NCBI GenBank assembly: GCA_037178975.1
Contig: JASJZH010000003.1
Location: 3,224,001 to 3,288,000 of the forward strand
DNA: 64,000 nt
Reading direction: 5' to 3'
Origin: Oscheius tipulae
Taxonomy: Eukaryota; Nematoda; Chromadorea; Rhabditida; Rhabditidae
A program made the position numbers and the translations under genes. This document shows, in pieces, positions 21,155 through 32,425 of this stretch. How positions within the stretch are numbered: position 1 is the stretch's first letter; the number at the start of each line of letters is the position of its first letter. The notes under the pieces are model-generated. The model did not search any database. It saw only the letters and a program-made list of their open reading frames with translations, and was not told the DNA's origin.

Positions 21155-22875
21155 ATGCAGACGATTGAGAAGGCTCTTCATCAACCGCTACCTTTTACGT
21201 CAAGCGGTCAAACAGTTTCGGACAGGTAACTTGTTTTATTGTTTCTATTCTAAGTGAGTTTCAGGATTACAGCTGCCAAACATTCGTTGGCCGGCAGTCA
21301 GCTCGGAAAGAAGGTTTGCAAAGCGACGACTGAAGAACTAGGAGCCCCAAAGGAGAAACATCTTGATTGTTTGTTCCCATATTTGTTTGATCTAGGGTCA
21401 CATTCAGATTTGCTCCATTGTACGAACGAACCTAATGCATCCATTCCGGCGATGGCCAATTTGTTGATCGAGAGAACACAGCAGCAGAGCTGGACTGTCG
21501 TCTACAAGGCTCTCATTACGATTCATTACACATTGTGTTACGGAAATGAGGTAATTGTTAGTGCTCATTCGTTTTACTGAAAACATTCTTGCAGAGATTC
21601 ATGCAGTATCTGATATCCTGCAACACGACTCTCCGAATTAACAGCTTCATCGACAAAGCCGGTCACGACATGGCTGTGCACGGACACCGATATGCAAAGT
21701 ACATCAACGAGAAGCTATCATCCTACCAGCTATTCGGAGTCGACTTTACCAAAGTGAAGCGTGGACGCGAGGATGCAATGCTTCGTACGATGAACATCGA
21801 GCAGCTAACAATCATGATGCCGGTTCTTCAAAACCAGATCGACACTCTTCTTGCGTTCAAGGTTTATCTTCCCACGAAGTTTAGTTCATCTTATTCAGAT
21901 TCTGCCGACAGAGCTGTCAAATCCAATCATCAAATGCTCTTTCATTCTACTGTTCCGCGATCTCATCCGTCTTTTTGCCTGCTACAACGACGGTATCATT
22001 AACTTGCTGGAGAAGTTCTTCGACATGGATGTGACTCAATGCAAAGAAGTCCTCGAAACTTACAAGAACTTTCTTGGTCGTCTAGACGGAGTTGGAGAAT
22101 TTCTCAAACTAGCCGAAGTTGTTGGTATGGAAGAAATCCCGGATTTGACTCGAACTCCTGCCACTCTTCTTGACGCTCTCGAAAAACACATCGCCCAGCT
22201 GACTGGTACCCAAACACCCCAGGTTTTCCCCCACTTCTTTAGAAGTAAACACTGTTTTAGATTGTTCGCAGCCAGTACCAGAAGATTGTAAATATGGCGG
22301 GAGACATGTCCGATGCTAACAGGGAACAACGACAGTACCTTGAAGACCAGAAGAAGATGTTTGACCAGTTCGAGCGAGAAAAGAAGAAAAAAGAAAACGA
22401 GCAGAACTCAATCGACCTACTTCTCGGGCAAACCCAGTCTTCTGGAATGACCAGCGGATCCAGAAGCAACATGGACGACTTGCTCGACATCTTCAGTGCT
22501 CCGCCGCCGGCCAGATCGGCCACGCCTCGATCGAGTAACTCTGAGCCACTGCTCCAGTTTACGTATGTTTGTACTTCTACAACTTGTATTCTCGTTTTTA
22601 GGCCGACAATACGATGGGAACCAATTTCCCCTGCTCCTTCCATGTCTATGACACCGATGGGACAGTCTCAACCACATTCTGCGATGCTTGGGGCAGCACC
22701 GACTTCTCACGTTCCGCCTCCTCCAGGTCTGTTCCCAACGGGTCAGCAACAATTTGGAATGTATGGAAATAACATGCCTGCGAGAATGCCATACAGTATG
22801 CTACCTCAGGTACAGTTGTTCTTAATTTCAAAGATGAATGAATTTCAGGGTCCCTCGATGCAATATCCGCATTAG
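21155..22875 (+). CDS. unc-11: Clathrin assembly protein AP180/CALM
   Basis: ANTH-domain endocytic adaptor that binds PI(4,5)P2 and clathrin and recruits synaptobrevin. The ANTH domain spans about residues 1-300. It starts [21 protein letters not shown] and shows [22 protein letters not shown] (lipid-binding), KKKHLD-like [20 protein letters not shown] and [15 protein letters not shown] coiled segment ([11 protein letters not shown]) follows, then the acidic [15 protein letters not shown], which resembles clathrin-box/AP2-binding DLL motifs. The C-terminus is Pro/Met/Gln-rich and ends MQYPH. Five introns of about 40 nt. Total is about 505 residues, similar to short CALM isoforms. Confidence 0.93.
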
Positions 22876-23457
22876 AATCAATTCCGCAGCCCTCATATCA
22901 GTTCCGGCCTTACTCTCCTTGACTACCAGCTGACATTCGCCCTCTTCTTTCTCTCATTACTTGTCATTTTTACTCTTTCATCTTTCCTTCCTCACTTATT
23001 GTAGAACATTGTCAAGTTTCAGTGAATTGTGCGTTTTACCCAGATAATATGGCGAAGCAAATTCAATTGGACTATAGCGAATTTGAGTTTCTTACCCTAA
23101 CTGCTCGCTAACAATGACGACTCTATATCTGTGAGTCCCCTTCGAACAGCTGCTTCCGCGCCAAGCTTCGGACACGGAATTCTCTGAACAAACAGTGCGT
23201 GTCGCGGCGAGTCACTCAATTACCGGCTTTCTCTATCTACCGGTCATATCTCTACAGCCTACCATTTATTTTGTTCCAGCACGAGCCGAAGACAGCCATA
23301 AATCGGAGCCGCCTGTGGCCGTGTTCCACAGCCTTTTTACACTAGCCGCGGTCAACGTCTCTTCCCCTCTCTGTCTCTCGGCGTCCCAGCGAAGAGAGAC
23401 AGCCCGCCCCGGCGGTCAGTCAGCCCTCTTCTCTTTAGACACCTTTCGTATGGGGGC
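22876..23457. other. Intergenic region between AP180 and adenylyl cyclase
   Basis: The first half is pyrimidine-rich, probably AP180 3' UTR. The second half (23130-23450) is more GC-rich than its surroundings and contains open but featureless stretches. No gene is called. Confidence 0.4.
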
Positions 23458-26400
23458 ATGGGGTTCGCTTGTGAATGGCTGGAAGTATCATATCAAAAAT
23501 GGAGGAGGACCGATGCTCAGAAGGCTCTTCTTGCCTGCATTGCTGTCCTAATTAGCAGTGCTCTTGTCCGGACATTGGGACTCGTCCCGGCTGTAAGTAA
23601 TTTTTTTTTTAATTGCCACCTGTCCCTAACTAATCGCCCTTGTTAGACAATCACTTTTTGCTTCCTTACACCGTCTTCCGACAACATTTGCTCCTCATTC
23701 CCAGCCAGTATCAAAAGAAACAACCTCCAATTAATCTTTTCCACCTGAAAAGACTATTCACAGAGAGGTCTGACCAGCCGGTCGACTACTGCCTTCGTAA
23801 ACAGACTTTGCGTGTCCAGACGATATAACTCTAATGAGGCGGGTAGTGACTACGAACCATAAAAAGCCTTTTTGCTTGTTAGTTTGTAACACCATCTGGG
23901 AATGGGAAAATTCAAGAAAAAGGTGCTTTCAGTGGCCGGCATTTGGACACTTTGCCGTTCTGCTACTCTCCGGATGTCTTCTCGTGTTGGCCCTTTGGAA
24001 ACCAGGTGGGCACCATTTGCTTTTAGAAGAGAGTATGAGTGGAATGACTTTACATCTCGGAGCTAAGTGTGATACAACATACTTGCTGAAATTGTTTATG
24101 ACCAGTTTCTATTGAATTACCAGACGAAGAAACTTTTCAGGTTCGGTAAACATACAACGTTCTGGAATCGTGGTCAGTCTGTCAGCCGAATGTGTTCTTT
24201 CCGGTCTCGATTCCCAGGCAGCCATCCTGGTCCTTCTGTTTGTTATCTACACACTGTTGTCACTTTCTCTTGTTACTTCTGTAGTCGTGGCCGGTCTGGT
24301 CAGTCTGTGTCACATCACAGCCGCCGTTCTCCTAAGTTCGCCTCTATACAACAACGAGGTGAGTCTTATGATGATCTCCCCTGACAAATTGGCGCCGGAC
24401 ACTATCAGTGCTTTGCATCTTGCATAATTTGACTGGCGGTAACTTGTTCCGATTCCATACGGGGCAGAGAGAACGAGTCTCCTTGGTCATCCGTAAGGGC
24501 AGTGTTGTGACAGCCGTTTGACTCACGGCCTTTTGTCACGCCAAATTTCACGGGGCTGTTGTGTGTTGGCTAACACCTGTCTCTTCAAAGAGAGAGACTG
24601 ATAAATTCGAGATCCTTTAGGAGAACATGTTCCCGCGCTAATGGACGACTTATTTATGGGAAGTCTTTCAGATGCTGGCCGGACTCCTCGTCCACATTTG
24701 GGCTCATTTGGTGGGAATCTATCTGAATCTGCAGCACGAGAGAATCACCCGTTCGGCCTTTCTCTCGGCCAGAAACAGTGTCGATGCCGAGGCCTCAACT
24801 CAAATTCAAAGCAATCGGCTGGTCGGTTTTATAGTCTTTCCCGCGCTCGACGATAAAAGGAGTCGAGGTCATTTTGACAGTTTTCCCATGGGCGTACTGG
24901 TCATGATTGATGTGATCATAATATACGCCCTTATCGTCACTCGGGAGCTAGATCTCTCGGCATATTGAAACTCGCAAGAATCGATTGAGACCTCACAGTC
25001 GAACACATGTGACCGAAAAATCTCGAGTCTGCTTGATTGATCTGGATGGGTCGAACGCCTCAACAACGAGCGTAGTGAGGGTAGGAGCTGTGTTTTGCAC
25101 TGAAGTTACTGAACTGTTACAATAATTGCTACTTGCTACTGAATAATTAGAGAGACAAATAGAAGCAGTGCCACAAGTACCGTGTTCAGAATCGTCTGCT
25201 CTCGTCCTTTCTACCATCTCATTTAGTCGGAAGTGCTCGTCATCAGATCACGTCTGGGGTTCCTCGACTCTATGTTGAAGAGTACAAACAGGTTACTGTA
25301 GCCTACGGACGACTCATTGGATTCGAAGCAGCTCTCTCCCAATGTTCGTCTCTTGACGCTGCTCGAGTTCTCAAGGTGGGTCAGCTGATGCACCTTAATA
25401 GAGCATTTAGGAAATTGACCAGCGCATAAACAGTCTTATAACTCTTCATGGCTGCACGAGAATCTCTTCTGAGGGTTTAATGGTTATCTGTCCTGTGCCA
25501 GGAATAGATTCGGAACATGCCAGCAAAATCTGTCGATTCGCTCTGGATGTCGAAGCTCTGATCGGGTAGGTCCCAGGAATCACTGAATTATTGTCCAGTT
25601 CGTTCCGAGACGCCACTTCGGCTGACGTTTCTGTGTGTGTTGGAATAGACAGTGGTTCCATAACGGCAGGCGTCGTCGGCACAACGAAATGGCACTACGA
25701 TTGCATTGGAGAGGCTGTAGATCACGCTGTTCTTCTTCAAAGCAGTGCGCCATCACAGTAAGACTACATGTTGACAGTACTAAAAACTGTTCCTAGTGGA
25801 GTGTTTATAACAGAAGAGACACGGTCACTCTTGGAACAGAACATTCCTCTCGACGCAGTAGGGGACTACTGGAGACTCAAATCGATTCTCAGGACAAATG
25901 TCAACATCTTCCCTGTGAACAAGAGGTAGAAAGAGTACGAGTCTATTGAAGAAAATGAAATTCAGATACTCTCTGGTCACGATTCCTCAGGCCATCAACC
26001 GTCTCCTTCAGACCATTGCTACTGACGATCAGACCATAAAGAACAAGAGGAGGTAGAACAGAGAACCATTGAGATTTTAAAAGATTATCTAGAAAACCAA
26101 TAGAAGAAGAGACGGTAGTCACCGAGAACAACAAGAACTCAGGCTCCAGTTTTATGCGCTACAACCTGCGTTTCAAGAATCACAAATTGGAGGAGAAGTT
26201 CCATGAGGAGATGGACCATTGGTTCATTCCCGGTATCGCCATGAGTATCATCTTCGTCGTTCTCTACGAGGTCTACCACGTCCTGGTCATGCCTCGTCTT
26301 CTACCCAGTCTTCTTCTTGTCATTCTAGCACTGCTCATCATGTTTGGACTCGTCCTCATTGTCTACGTCGACTATTTCCAGGTACCTAAAATAACTCCCG

Positions 26401-28929
26401 CTATTCAAAGACTCTCTCCCTTTCAGAGTTTTTCGCAGTTCATAACAAGGACGTCGGGAGGACATTCCATCACAATTCTCATTCTTCAGCTCATTCTCCT
26501 CCTCAATGGAATCGTTAATTCGGTAGGCACAATAGCCTCCTTGTCGGAGGGTGTGACTTTTGACAAAGACTCAAATTTGGAGAGGGGTTGACGACAACCT
26601 TTTTCAGTTCTCCTGTCCTCCGGAACCATCGAAAGAAGTGTGTCGTCTGATCAGTTTCTCGACTGTCTCTTTCGCTCTCTGGTATCTCACCTCGACTGTC
26701 TTCCTTCGATTCCCGTCAACTCGTTTATTCGTTCTCCACTTCGCCGTCCTCGTGGTCTACTTTCTTCAAGTCTACCTCAACCATCCGCACATCGGTCAAG
26801 AAGAGTAGGTTTTTTGTTCTTAAACATGATTCAGCGCGGCCTTTCGCAACAGCGAGTGGCTCTCTCTTTACACAACAAATTTCCTATCGTTTTCTCGCGC
26901 GCTTCGATTCATCAGAGCCCGCAACAGCAACCCTTTTACACACAAGTGACCACCTTGAGTGTGCCAACGCGTCCAGAGAATGAGGGAACATTTTACAGAT
27001 TCGTGGTCGAGTTGGAACAGTTCAGTCATCTCGCTGTCCTCTCCATTGTCATTTTGTTATTCTCCCGAAGAATCGAGCGTCTCCTCCGTCTCGACTTCCT
27101 TTCCGTTGTCAAGGTAAGAGACTCTTAAATCGAAACTAAACTTTTTTAGGGAGTAGAAGAGACAGCGTCTAAGGACCAGTTGATTCTGTTGAACAGTCAG
27201 GCTCTTCTGAACATCGTCCCTGCTCACATAGCTCCCTGGGTGGCCAATCGAGGTTCGGAACTATGGAGTCATGCTCATCACAGCGTCGGTGTGGCCTATC
27301 TGGCAGTGTCTGGATTCGAACTGACCGGAGAACAGGGTCTGAACGGCCTGAACTTCATTTTCTCCTACTTTGATCAGACTCTCCAGCAGCACAGAGGCGT
27401 CGAGAAGATCAAATCCGCCAATAGATTCTATATTGTGGCTGTCGGAACAATGCCCGAGACTGCTCACGACGTAAATGAGGCTCCATGGACAATTGGCGAA
27501 CTGCTGAACACCTTAGCCAAGTTCCTTCTGAATGTGACCGAATTCGCGAAGGAGAAGGAGTTCGAAGTGCAGATTGGACTCGACTGTGGATCGGCATTGG
27601 CTCTGGTTCCCGACTCGGACTATCCGCAATACGATCTGTGGGGAGAAGCCTCGGAAAGGGCTCGAATCTTGATGCAATCTGCTAGTCAGGGAAGAATACT
27701 CGTCTCAGAAGAAGGCTATCTGTCCCTAAGACCAAGACAACTGAATTTTTCCCACCAGCCTATCAAGGTAGACGTTATTTTGTAGTCTAATCGTTCTGTT
27801 CCAGATCATTAATGACCTCAACGCCTACGTTCTCCACAATGGAGAACTCGAGGAGAAGTCGTACTTTGAGACTATCAATTGTGATCAGTCGACTGTGGAG
27901 ACAGCCAACGAGCCGGACCAGATGTTGGCCTCGATGACCTCTTCCTATTCCTCTGAACTTCAGTCAATTAATGACGGAGAGACTGACAGCGACATTGGCT
28001 TGTGTTTAATATTGCCGTGTTAACTACAGTTTTAGAATGGATTACACCAGAAACGGCCCTAATGGAGAAGTCAAACAGACCTGTTCGGAGAAACTATCGT
28101 GACACAGATTACGATCCGTACAGGATTCCCCAGAGACCGTACAAGGGCGAGCATGCTGTCCAGTACTCTGATTGGTCGGAGCAGGAGAACAGCCGGGCTC
28201 CGAGTAGGAACAGCAAGAAGAATGGTAAGGTTATTAGAGTCAAAGATACTTTTTTTTTTTTTAGGAAAACGCTGGAGAGCAGGTTCGCGGGTCTCTCGAG
28301 CCTCCAGTTCCCGCAGTCTGAAGAATGCTTTCGGCTGGCTCAAGAAGACATCTTCCGTCGAAGTCGATTCTCTGGCAGATCCAGCTGAAAGACTCGAGGC
28401 TGCCGCTAATCGAGTGGACAAGATGCTAGCCGAACTCGAGACCTATGGGAACTTTACCGAGGTCAGACCCTTGGAGTACTGTCCCTTCCCGACAGACAGA
28501 TTCGGATCCATCAAGTCCATTCATCGAGCCATGTCGTCGGCTTGTCACACCGAATACGACAACGCGGAATCGGAAGCGGCCTTGTCCGACTCCGAATACG
28601 CTGAGCTGAAACACGGAAGGTATGTCACTGTTTGTATTGTAACCAAAACCAGCTTTAGTACTAGCCGAGGTAAAAGAAACCGGAGAAGGCGATGGAGACC
28701 AGATGATGGAGAGGACGCTGACACAGAGAGTCACTGTAGCAGTCGAGCTGGTCATTTGGAGGGAATGAAATGGCGATCAGCTCACTCGGTGGGCTATGAA
28801 AACGAGTACGAGGAGGCGAGCGACTGTGAAGGACTGGCAATGGAACAGATGGTCGCCCTCTCGAGAGACATCCGCAAGAATTTCGGTGACTTCGAACTGG
28901 CCACGTTTGAGGACATCGACCAGGAATAG
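23458..28929 (+). CDS. Membrane adenylyl cyclase with degenerate catalytic domains
   Basis: Layout of a nine/twelve-TM adenylyl cyclase, about 1,190 residues. First membrane set covers 23458-24830 (KALLACIAVLISSALVRTLG; VLLFVIYTLLSLSLVTSVVV), ending HERITRSAFLSARNS as in cyclases. C1 spans 25228-26040, the second membrane set 26140-27110, and C2 27150-27830 (NIVPAHIAPWVANRG; EKIKSANRFYIVAVG; PQYDLWGEASERARIL). The tail is acidic/Arg-rich. Catalytic residues are mostly lost. In C1 the metal-binding Asp of FADIxGF is replaced (AYGRLIGF), the GDCYYC Asp is absent and the Arg of RVGIHSG is Cys (CVGIDSG). In C2 the WGNTVNVASR Asn and Arg are gone, but the Lys of EKIK and the Asp of QYD remain. One intron (27998-28035) is GC-AG. 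The donor near 24831 is uncertain. Confidence 0.82.
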
Positions 28930-29127
28930 TTTTAGTGTTTCTTTATAGCTACGGGTACTTTTTCGGGTCTCAAGCTTCTCCCTAAACTAACACAAAAGGT
29001 GCCTCAAGTCTGTCAATTGCTCATCTTCATACGCGGTGAATTGTTTTACCTGTATTTTGTAATGAAATTTGTACAAAGCAGCAAAGAAAAATAAGGTAGA
29101 AATCTGACAGTATTTACAGGAACTTGA

Positions 29128-30465
29128 CTACTTCGAAAGGCCGACGAGTGTGGCTCCGGTGAGAGTTATTGCGACGGCACATGTCAGAATTCGGAAGTTA
29201 CGACGACCTTCGATGTCTCTACAAAGAGGATTTTGATTTAAAAAGGGATGGACTACTTACTTGAAGTAGAATACGCTCCACAGAGCAGCACAGACGCCCG
29301 GAACCATACTGATAATTGGGAAGGAAATGGCCGAGGAGATGTTGTCGTTTGCAACAAACCTGAAACACGTGAGGAATTCTCTAGTCGTCATGGTAACTAT
29401 CCGGAAAAAAGTGGAAGACTTACCAAGATGACTGGGCAATTCCCCACATGCTTCCGGATACTAGTCCAGGGCCGACAATTCGCGAATTAACAAACGGCTC
29501 ATTTTTAGTGTAGATTATGTAGCCTACAAGAAGAGCCGTCGAGGTGGCAAATATTCCGGTAAAATGAGAAAACACATAGTCGAGGCCGGCTTTTGAGGCT
29601 GTAGGGTACTGAGAAGTGCGTTGTGAATGGTTGTGAAGAGGGTATACCTTGGCAGGGTTGTCTTGTATGGCGAGAACGGGGACGAAGGTCAATCCGTAGC
29701 ATATTCCAGCTCCAAGAGCAACAATTATAGCTCTGAATTATGTTCGTTTCGTTAGCACATTGTACAAACATTAATCTCTTCTTCTGTCGATTCTCTCCTC
29801 CCAATACGAGCGGCTCGTCTTCGTCGTCATTGCCTAGAAGAGGAGAACTCGCTCGGACATCCTGAACATTTTTGGGCGTAGGGGTGATTTGTGAAAAGAA
29901 GACTCCTCTAGAATTGAAGTTTTCAAGAAACAGTAACAGTTTACCCGACTATGACCAGGAACAGACCAAAATAATTGAGCCACACATGCGAGGGAATTGT
30001 GGGCTGTACACCAAAGAATCCGTACCGTCCAACTGCCCAGCCAGTTATCTGAAACTTGAAAGTTATTTATCAAAGAAGAAAGGAACTAACGCAATTGGCG
30101 ATTCCCCAAATGAGCATTCCCATTCCCATTCCAAGAACATTCATTATTGGCACGGCTGTCACATTTCCTGAGAGAAACAATGATGCTGCCAACATTATTT
30201 GACTTACCTACAGCCCAGAAAAGTCCTCCGAGCATGGCGAAAGGCTGGAACTGGGGAAAGCCTTCGTTCGCCGAGACTGCGAGGCCGACAAAGAAGATGG
30301 CGGCTGACATGACCCATTGAGCGAATATTCCTGAAAGTTAGTTGTAAAAAAGGATAAAAGGAGCTTACCATTTCCTGCGTCCAGTCGTTTTATGGGGACA
30401 AAAACAGATCCGAAGAAGATGGAAGAAGTAGCACAGGCTGCGAGACCTAATAGAGCCGAACCCAT
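29128..30465 (-). CDS. TMEM144-like multi-pass transporter
   Basis: Member of the TMEM144 family, related to drug/metabolite or nucleotide-sugar-type transporters; substrate unknown. Exons read MGSALLGLAACATSSIFFGS, FVPIKRLDAGNG, FAMLGGLFWAVGNVTAVPIM, MLIWGIANCITGWAVGRYG, AIIVALGAGICYGLTFVPV, SGSMWGIAQSSWFVANDNIS, and the final membrane helix ILTCAVAITLTGATLVGLSK. GLFWAxGN, GWxxGRYG and WGIAQ are hallmarks of the family. About ten membrane segments. Eight introns, all GT-AG and 36-64 nt. An acidic loop (NDDEDEPLVLGGENRQKKR) separates the halves. The whole reading was checked and every junction is in phase. Confidence 0.88.
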
Positions 30466-30608
30466 CCTTCAATCTCAATGTGGTACCTGGCCTTTATCAA
30501 CGCGGATCGATACGAACTGGCAACAGAAACCAGTGAGCATAAACAAGGGGGAAATCGGATAAACTATTCATATCAACAATCAACAAAACAAAAGAGCCTA
30601 AAAACTTT

Positions 30609-30940
30609 CTAGAAATCATCACCGCCGACAACCTGTTTCAGTTCGTCGTCTTCCTCCTTGAGATCTTTCAGATGATCGTATCTCATGATGATCGAGGTCG
30701 GAATTCCGCGAATATCTCCAGAAGCTGTCACTTTGGTATAGAGATTCGGGTACATATCTCTCAACAGCCTGCAAATTGAGCTCGTCTGTGGATAGCAAAG
30801 GAAATTGACCTATTTCTCTTCAACTGCTTCCAGTAGAATTCTTTTCCTCCTTCCGAATGAGCAAACGACGCCTTCGCAGCGACACTGTCGGCGTAGACAT
30901 CCGTCACGTACCTGAAAAAGTAGATTTTCCTGGAAATCAT
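30609..30940 (-). CDS. Small unknown protein, possibly mitochondrial
   Basis: Two-exon frame of about 96 residues. It begins MISRKIYFFRYVTDVYADS and, after a 41-nt GT-AG intron, continues RLLRDMYPNLYTKVTASGDI to the acidic end KQVVGGDDF. Codon use and the clean intron support it as coding. The basic/aromatic N-terminus with few acids could be a mitochondrial targeting sequence, but that is only an impression. No family is recognised. It lies 136 bp from the divergent gene at 31076. Confidence 0.55.
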
Positions 30941-31075
30941 AATTGCTCTGTCACTTATGCTGTTTCGGAAACAAACTATGCAATAGTTTCTAAAAAAGTT
31001 TTTTAAAAAACGAACTCGACAATAAAGTGCTTTGTGTAGCCAGTAATCTAGTCAGTTGCATTGCCGAAAGGTCGG

Positions 31076-32020
31076 ATGGACAGAATATCCAAGAAAACTT
31101 CTAACGTCGCTCGTCTTCTGGAGGATGGCATCGAACGCTGTCTCCACTTCGCTGCTATGCAAGCTAAACGTCTAGACGAGGAAGTGAAAACAGCCGCAAA
31201 GCAGAAACATCTAGAGAAAGAGGAGTATATGGTTCCTTCCAAGACGAAGAGCGTGACTACAGATGCCACTTCTAGCACCGAGAGCACTGTCCATTCCAAG
31301 GAAACTGTCCCAAAGATGTCGAAAGCGAAATCGAAACATGAAGACACGTCGATCACCAGCAGCAGTAATAGCTGTCGAGCAACGTCCAACATTGCCGAGT
31401 GGTACTATGGCGCTACCCCGTCTACAATCCAACACTATGGCATTCGCATCAAGGAAAGTGGCTCTGTGGTGTTCAACAGCAGACCAGACGACGATCTGTA
31501 TGGTCTTCCCGTGGATGTGTCTCAGCCAAGACATACAAAGGGAACTACGAAGAAGTGGAATCGAGTGAAGTATCCATTGACCAGCAGTACAAAAATCCTG
31601 CCTGCAGTCGAACAGAGATCAGAAGACACTACGAACGTGACAACAGACGACTTGGCCTCCGTGAGATGCAGTGACATTTCTTCTCTTCCCACATCGGAGA
31701 CTTGTCTGAGCGACAGATGCCAGGATCTGAGTGCGTTGGATGCGGAACGACTAGAGCCAAAGGAATCTGTGCTCTCGGTAGCCATAAGGGAGGACAACTT
31801 CCTGGGTCGTCACGACTTTCCCGTCTACATGGTCGAGGGCAACATTCGGCGCGTCTGCATGGCCAAGATGACCGTCTTCCGCAAGAAGAGCTCCGACTGG
31901 CTGGAAGTTCACATGGAGATGGAGGACACGAATGGCGATCCGCTGCTTAATGTGCGCTCGGAGTTGCTGGGAAACAAGACTAGGAATGTCGTGATTAACG
32001 GCGAGGAGAAAAAGTTTTAG
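31076..32020 (+). CDS. Intronless protein of unknown function
   Basis: Single open frame of about 314 residues without introns. It starts MDRISKKTSNVARLLEDGI. The N-terminal third is helical and Lys/Glu-rich, the middle is Ser/Thr-rich, and a compact C-terminal block (about residues 225-314) reads VYMVEGNIRRVCMAKMTVF, then LEVHMEMEDTNGDPLLN and NKTRNVVINGEEKKF. The C-terminal block looks like a folded beta-rich domain. No family is recognised. Like the CK1-like gene it lacks introns in an intron-rich setting. Confidence 0.7.
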   Translation: MDRISKKTSNVARLLEDGIERCLHFAAMQAKRLDEEVKTAAKQKHLEKEEYMVPSKTKSVTTDATSSTESTVHSKETVPKMSKAKSKHEDTSITSSSNSCRATSNIAEWYYGATPSTIQHYGIRIKESGSVVFNSRPDDDLYGLPVDVSQPRHTKGTTKKWNRVKYPLTSSTKILPAVEQRSEDTTNVTTDDLASVRCSDISSLPTSETCLSDRCQDLSALDAERLEPKESVLSVAIREDNFLGRHDFPVYMVEGNIRRVCMAKMTVFRKKSSDWLEVHMEMEDTNGDPLLNVRSELLGNKTRNVVINGEEKKF

Positions 32021-32425
32021 GCCATGTTGAAAATGGTAAATTCGATTTCAAAAAGTCTAGCTGCTAATAAAGTTGACCGAGCACTTTTTGTCCTTTTGGT
32101 TTGTTTCCAGTGCTCACAGGAAGTGGCGCCTCTTCACGCGAATCCTGCTCAAAGACCGTGGAGATTAGTGTTAACAGGGGCTCTAATCGACAAACAAAAG
32201 GCGTGCGCGTCCGGGACTCTTCTGAGCTTACGGAAGAGACTGATTACCGTTGGAGACAAACAATTGGCTTTTTTTTTCGAACATATGCGAACCATCGGAT
32301 GGCCGAGACGAGCCCTCTAAGCGGTTTCTTTTTGCGCTCCACGGGTGCTCATGCCGACCGGTCCGGCAGCTGCCCCGGCAAATATATAAGAAGGCAGAGG
32401 GGAAGACAAGGACACAGCTGAGAAC
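32021..32425. other. Intergenic region with promoter of the Cys/Gln-rich gene
   Basis: No gene seen. A TATA box at 32383-32390 lies 36 nt before the next start codon, which implies a leader of only about ten bases. Confidence 0.5.
32383..32390 (+). promoter_or_regulatory. TATA box of the ABU/PQN-like gene
   Basis: TATATAAG at canonical distance for a start site at about 32415. The very short leader and absence of an acceptor suggest a non-trans-spliced, strongly expressed transcript. Confidence 0.55.
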
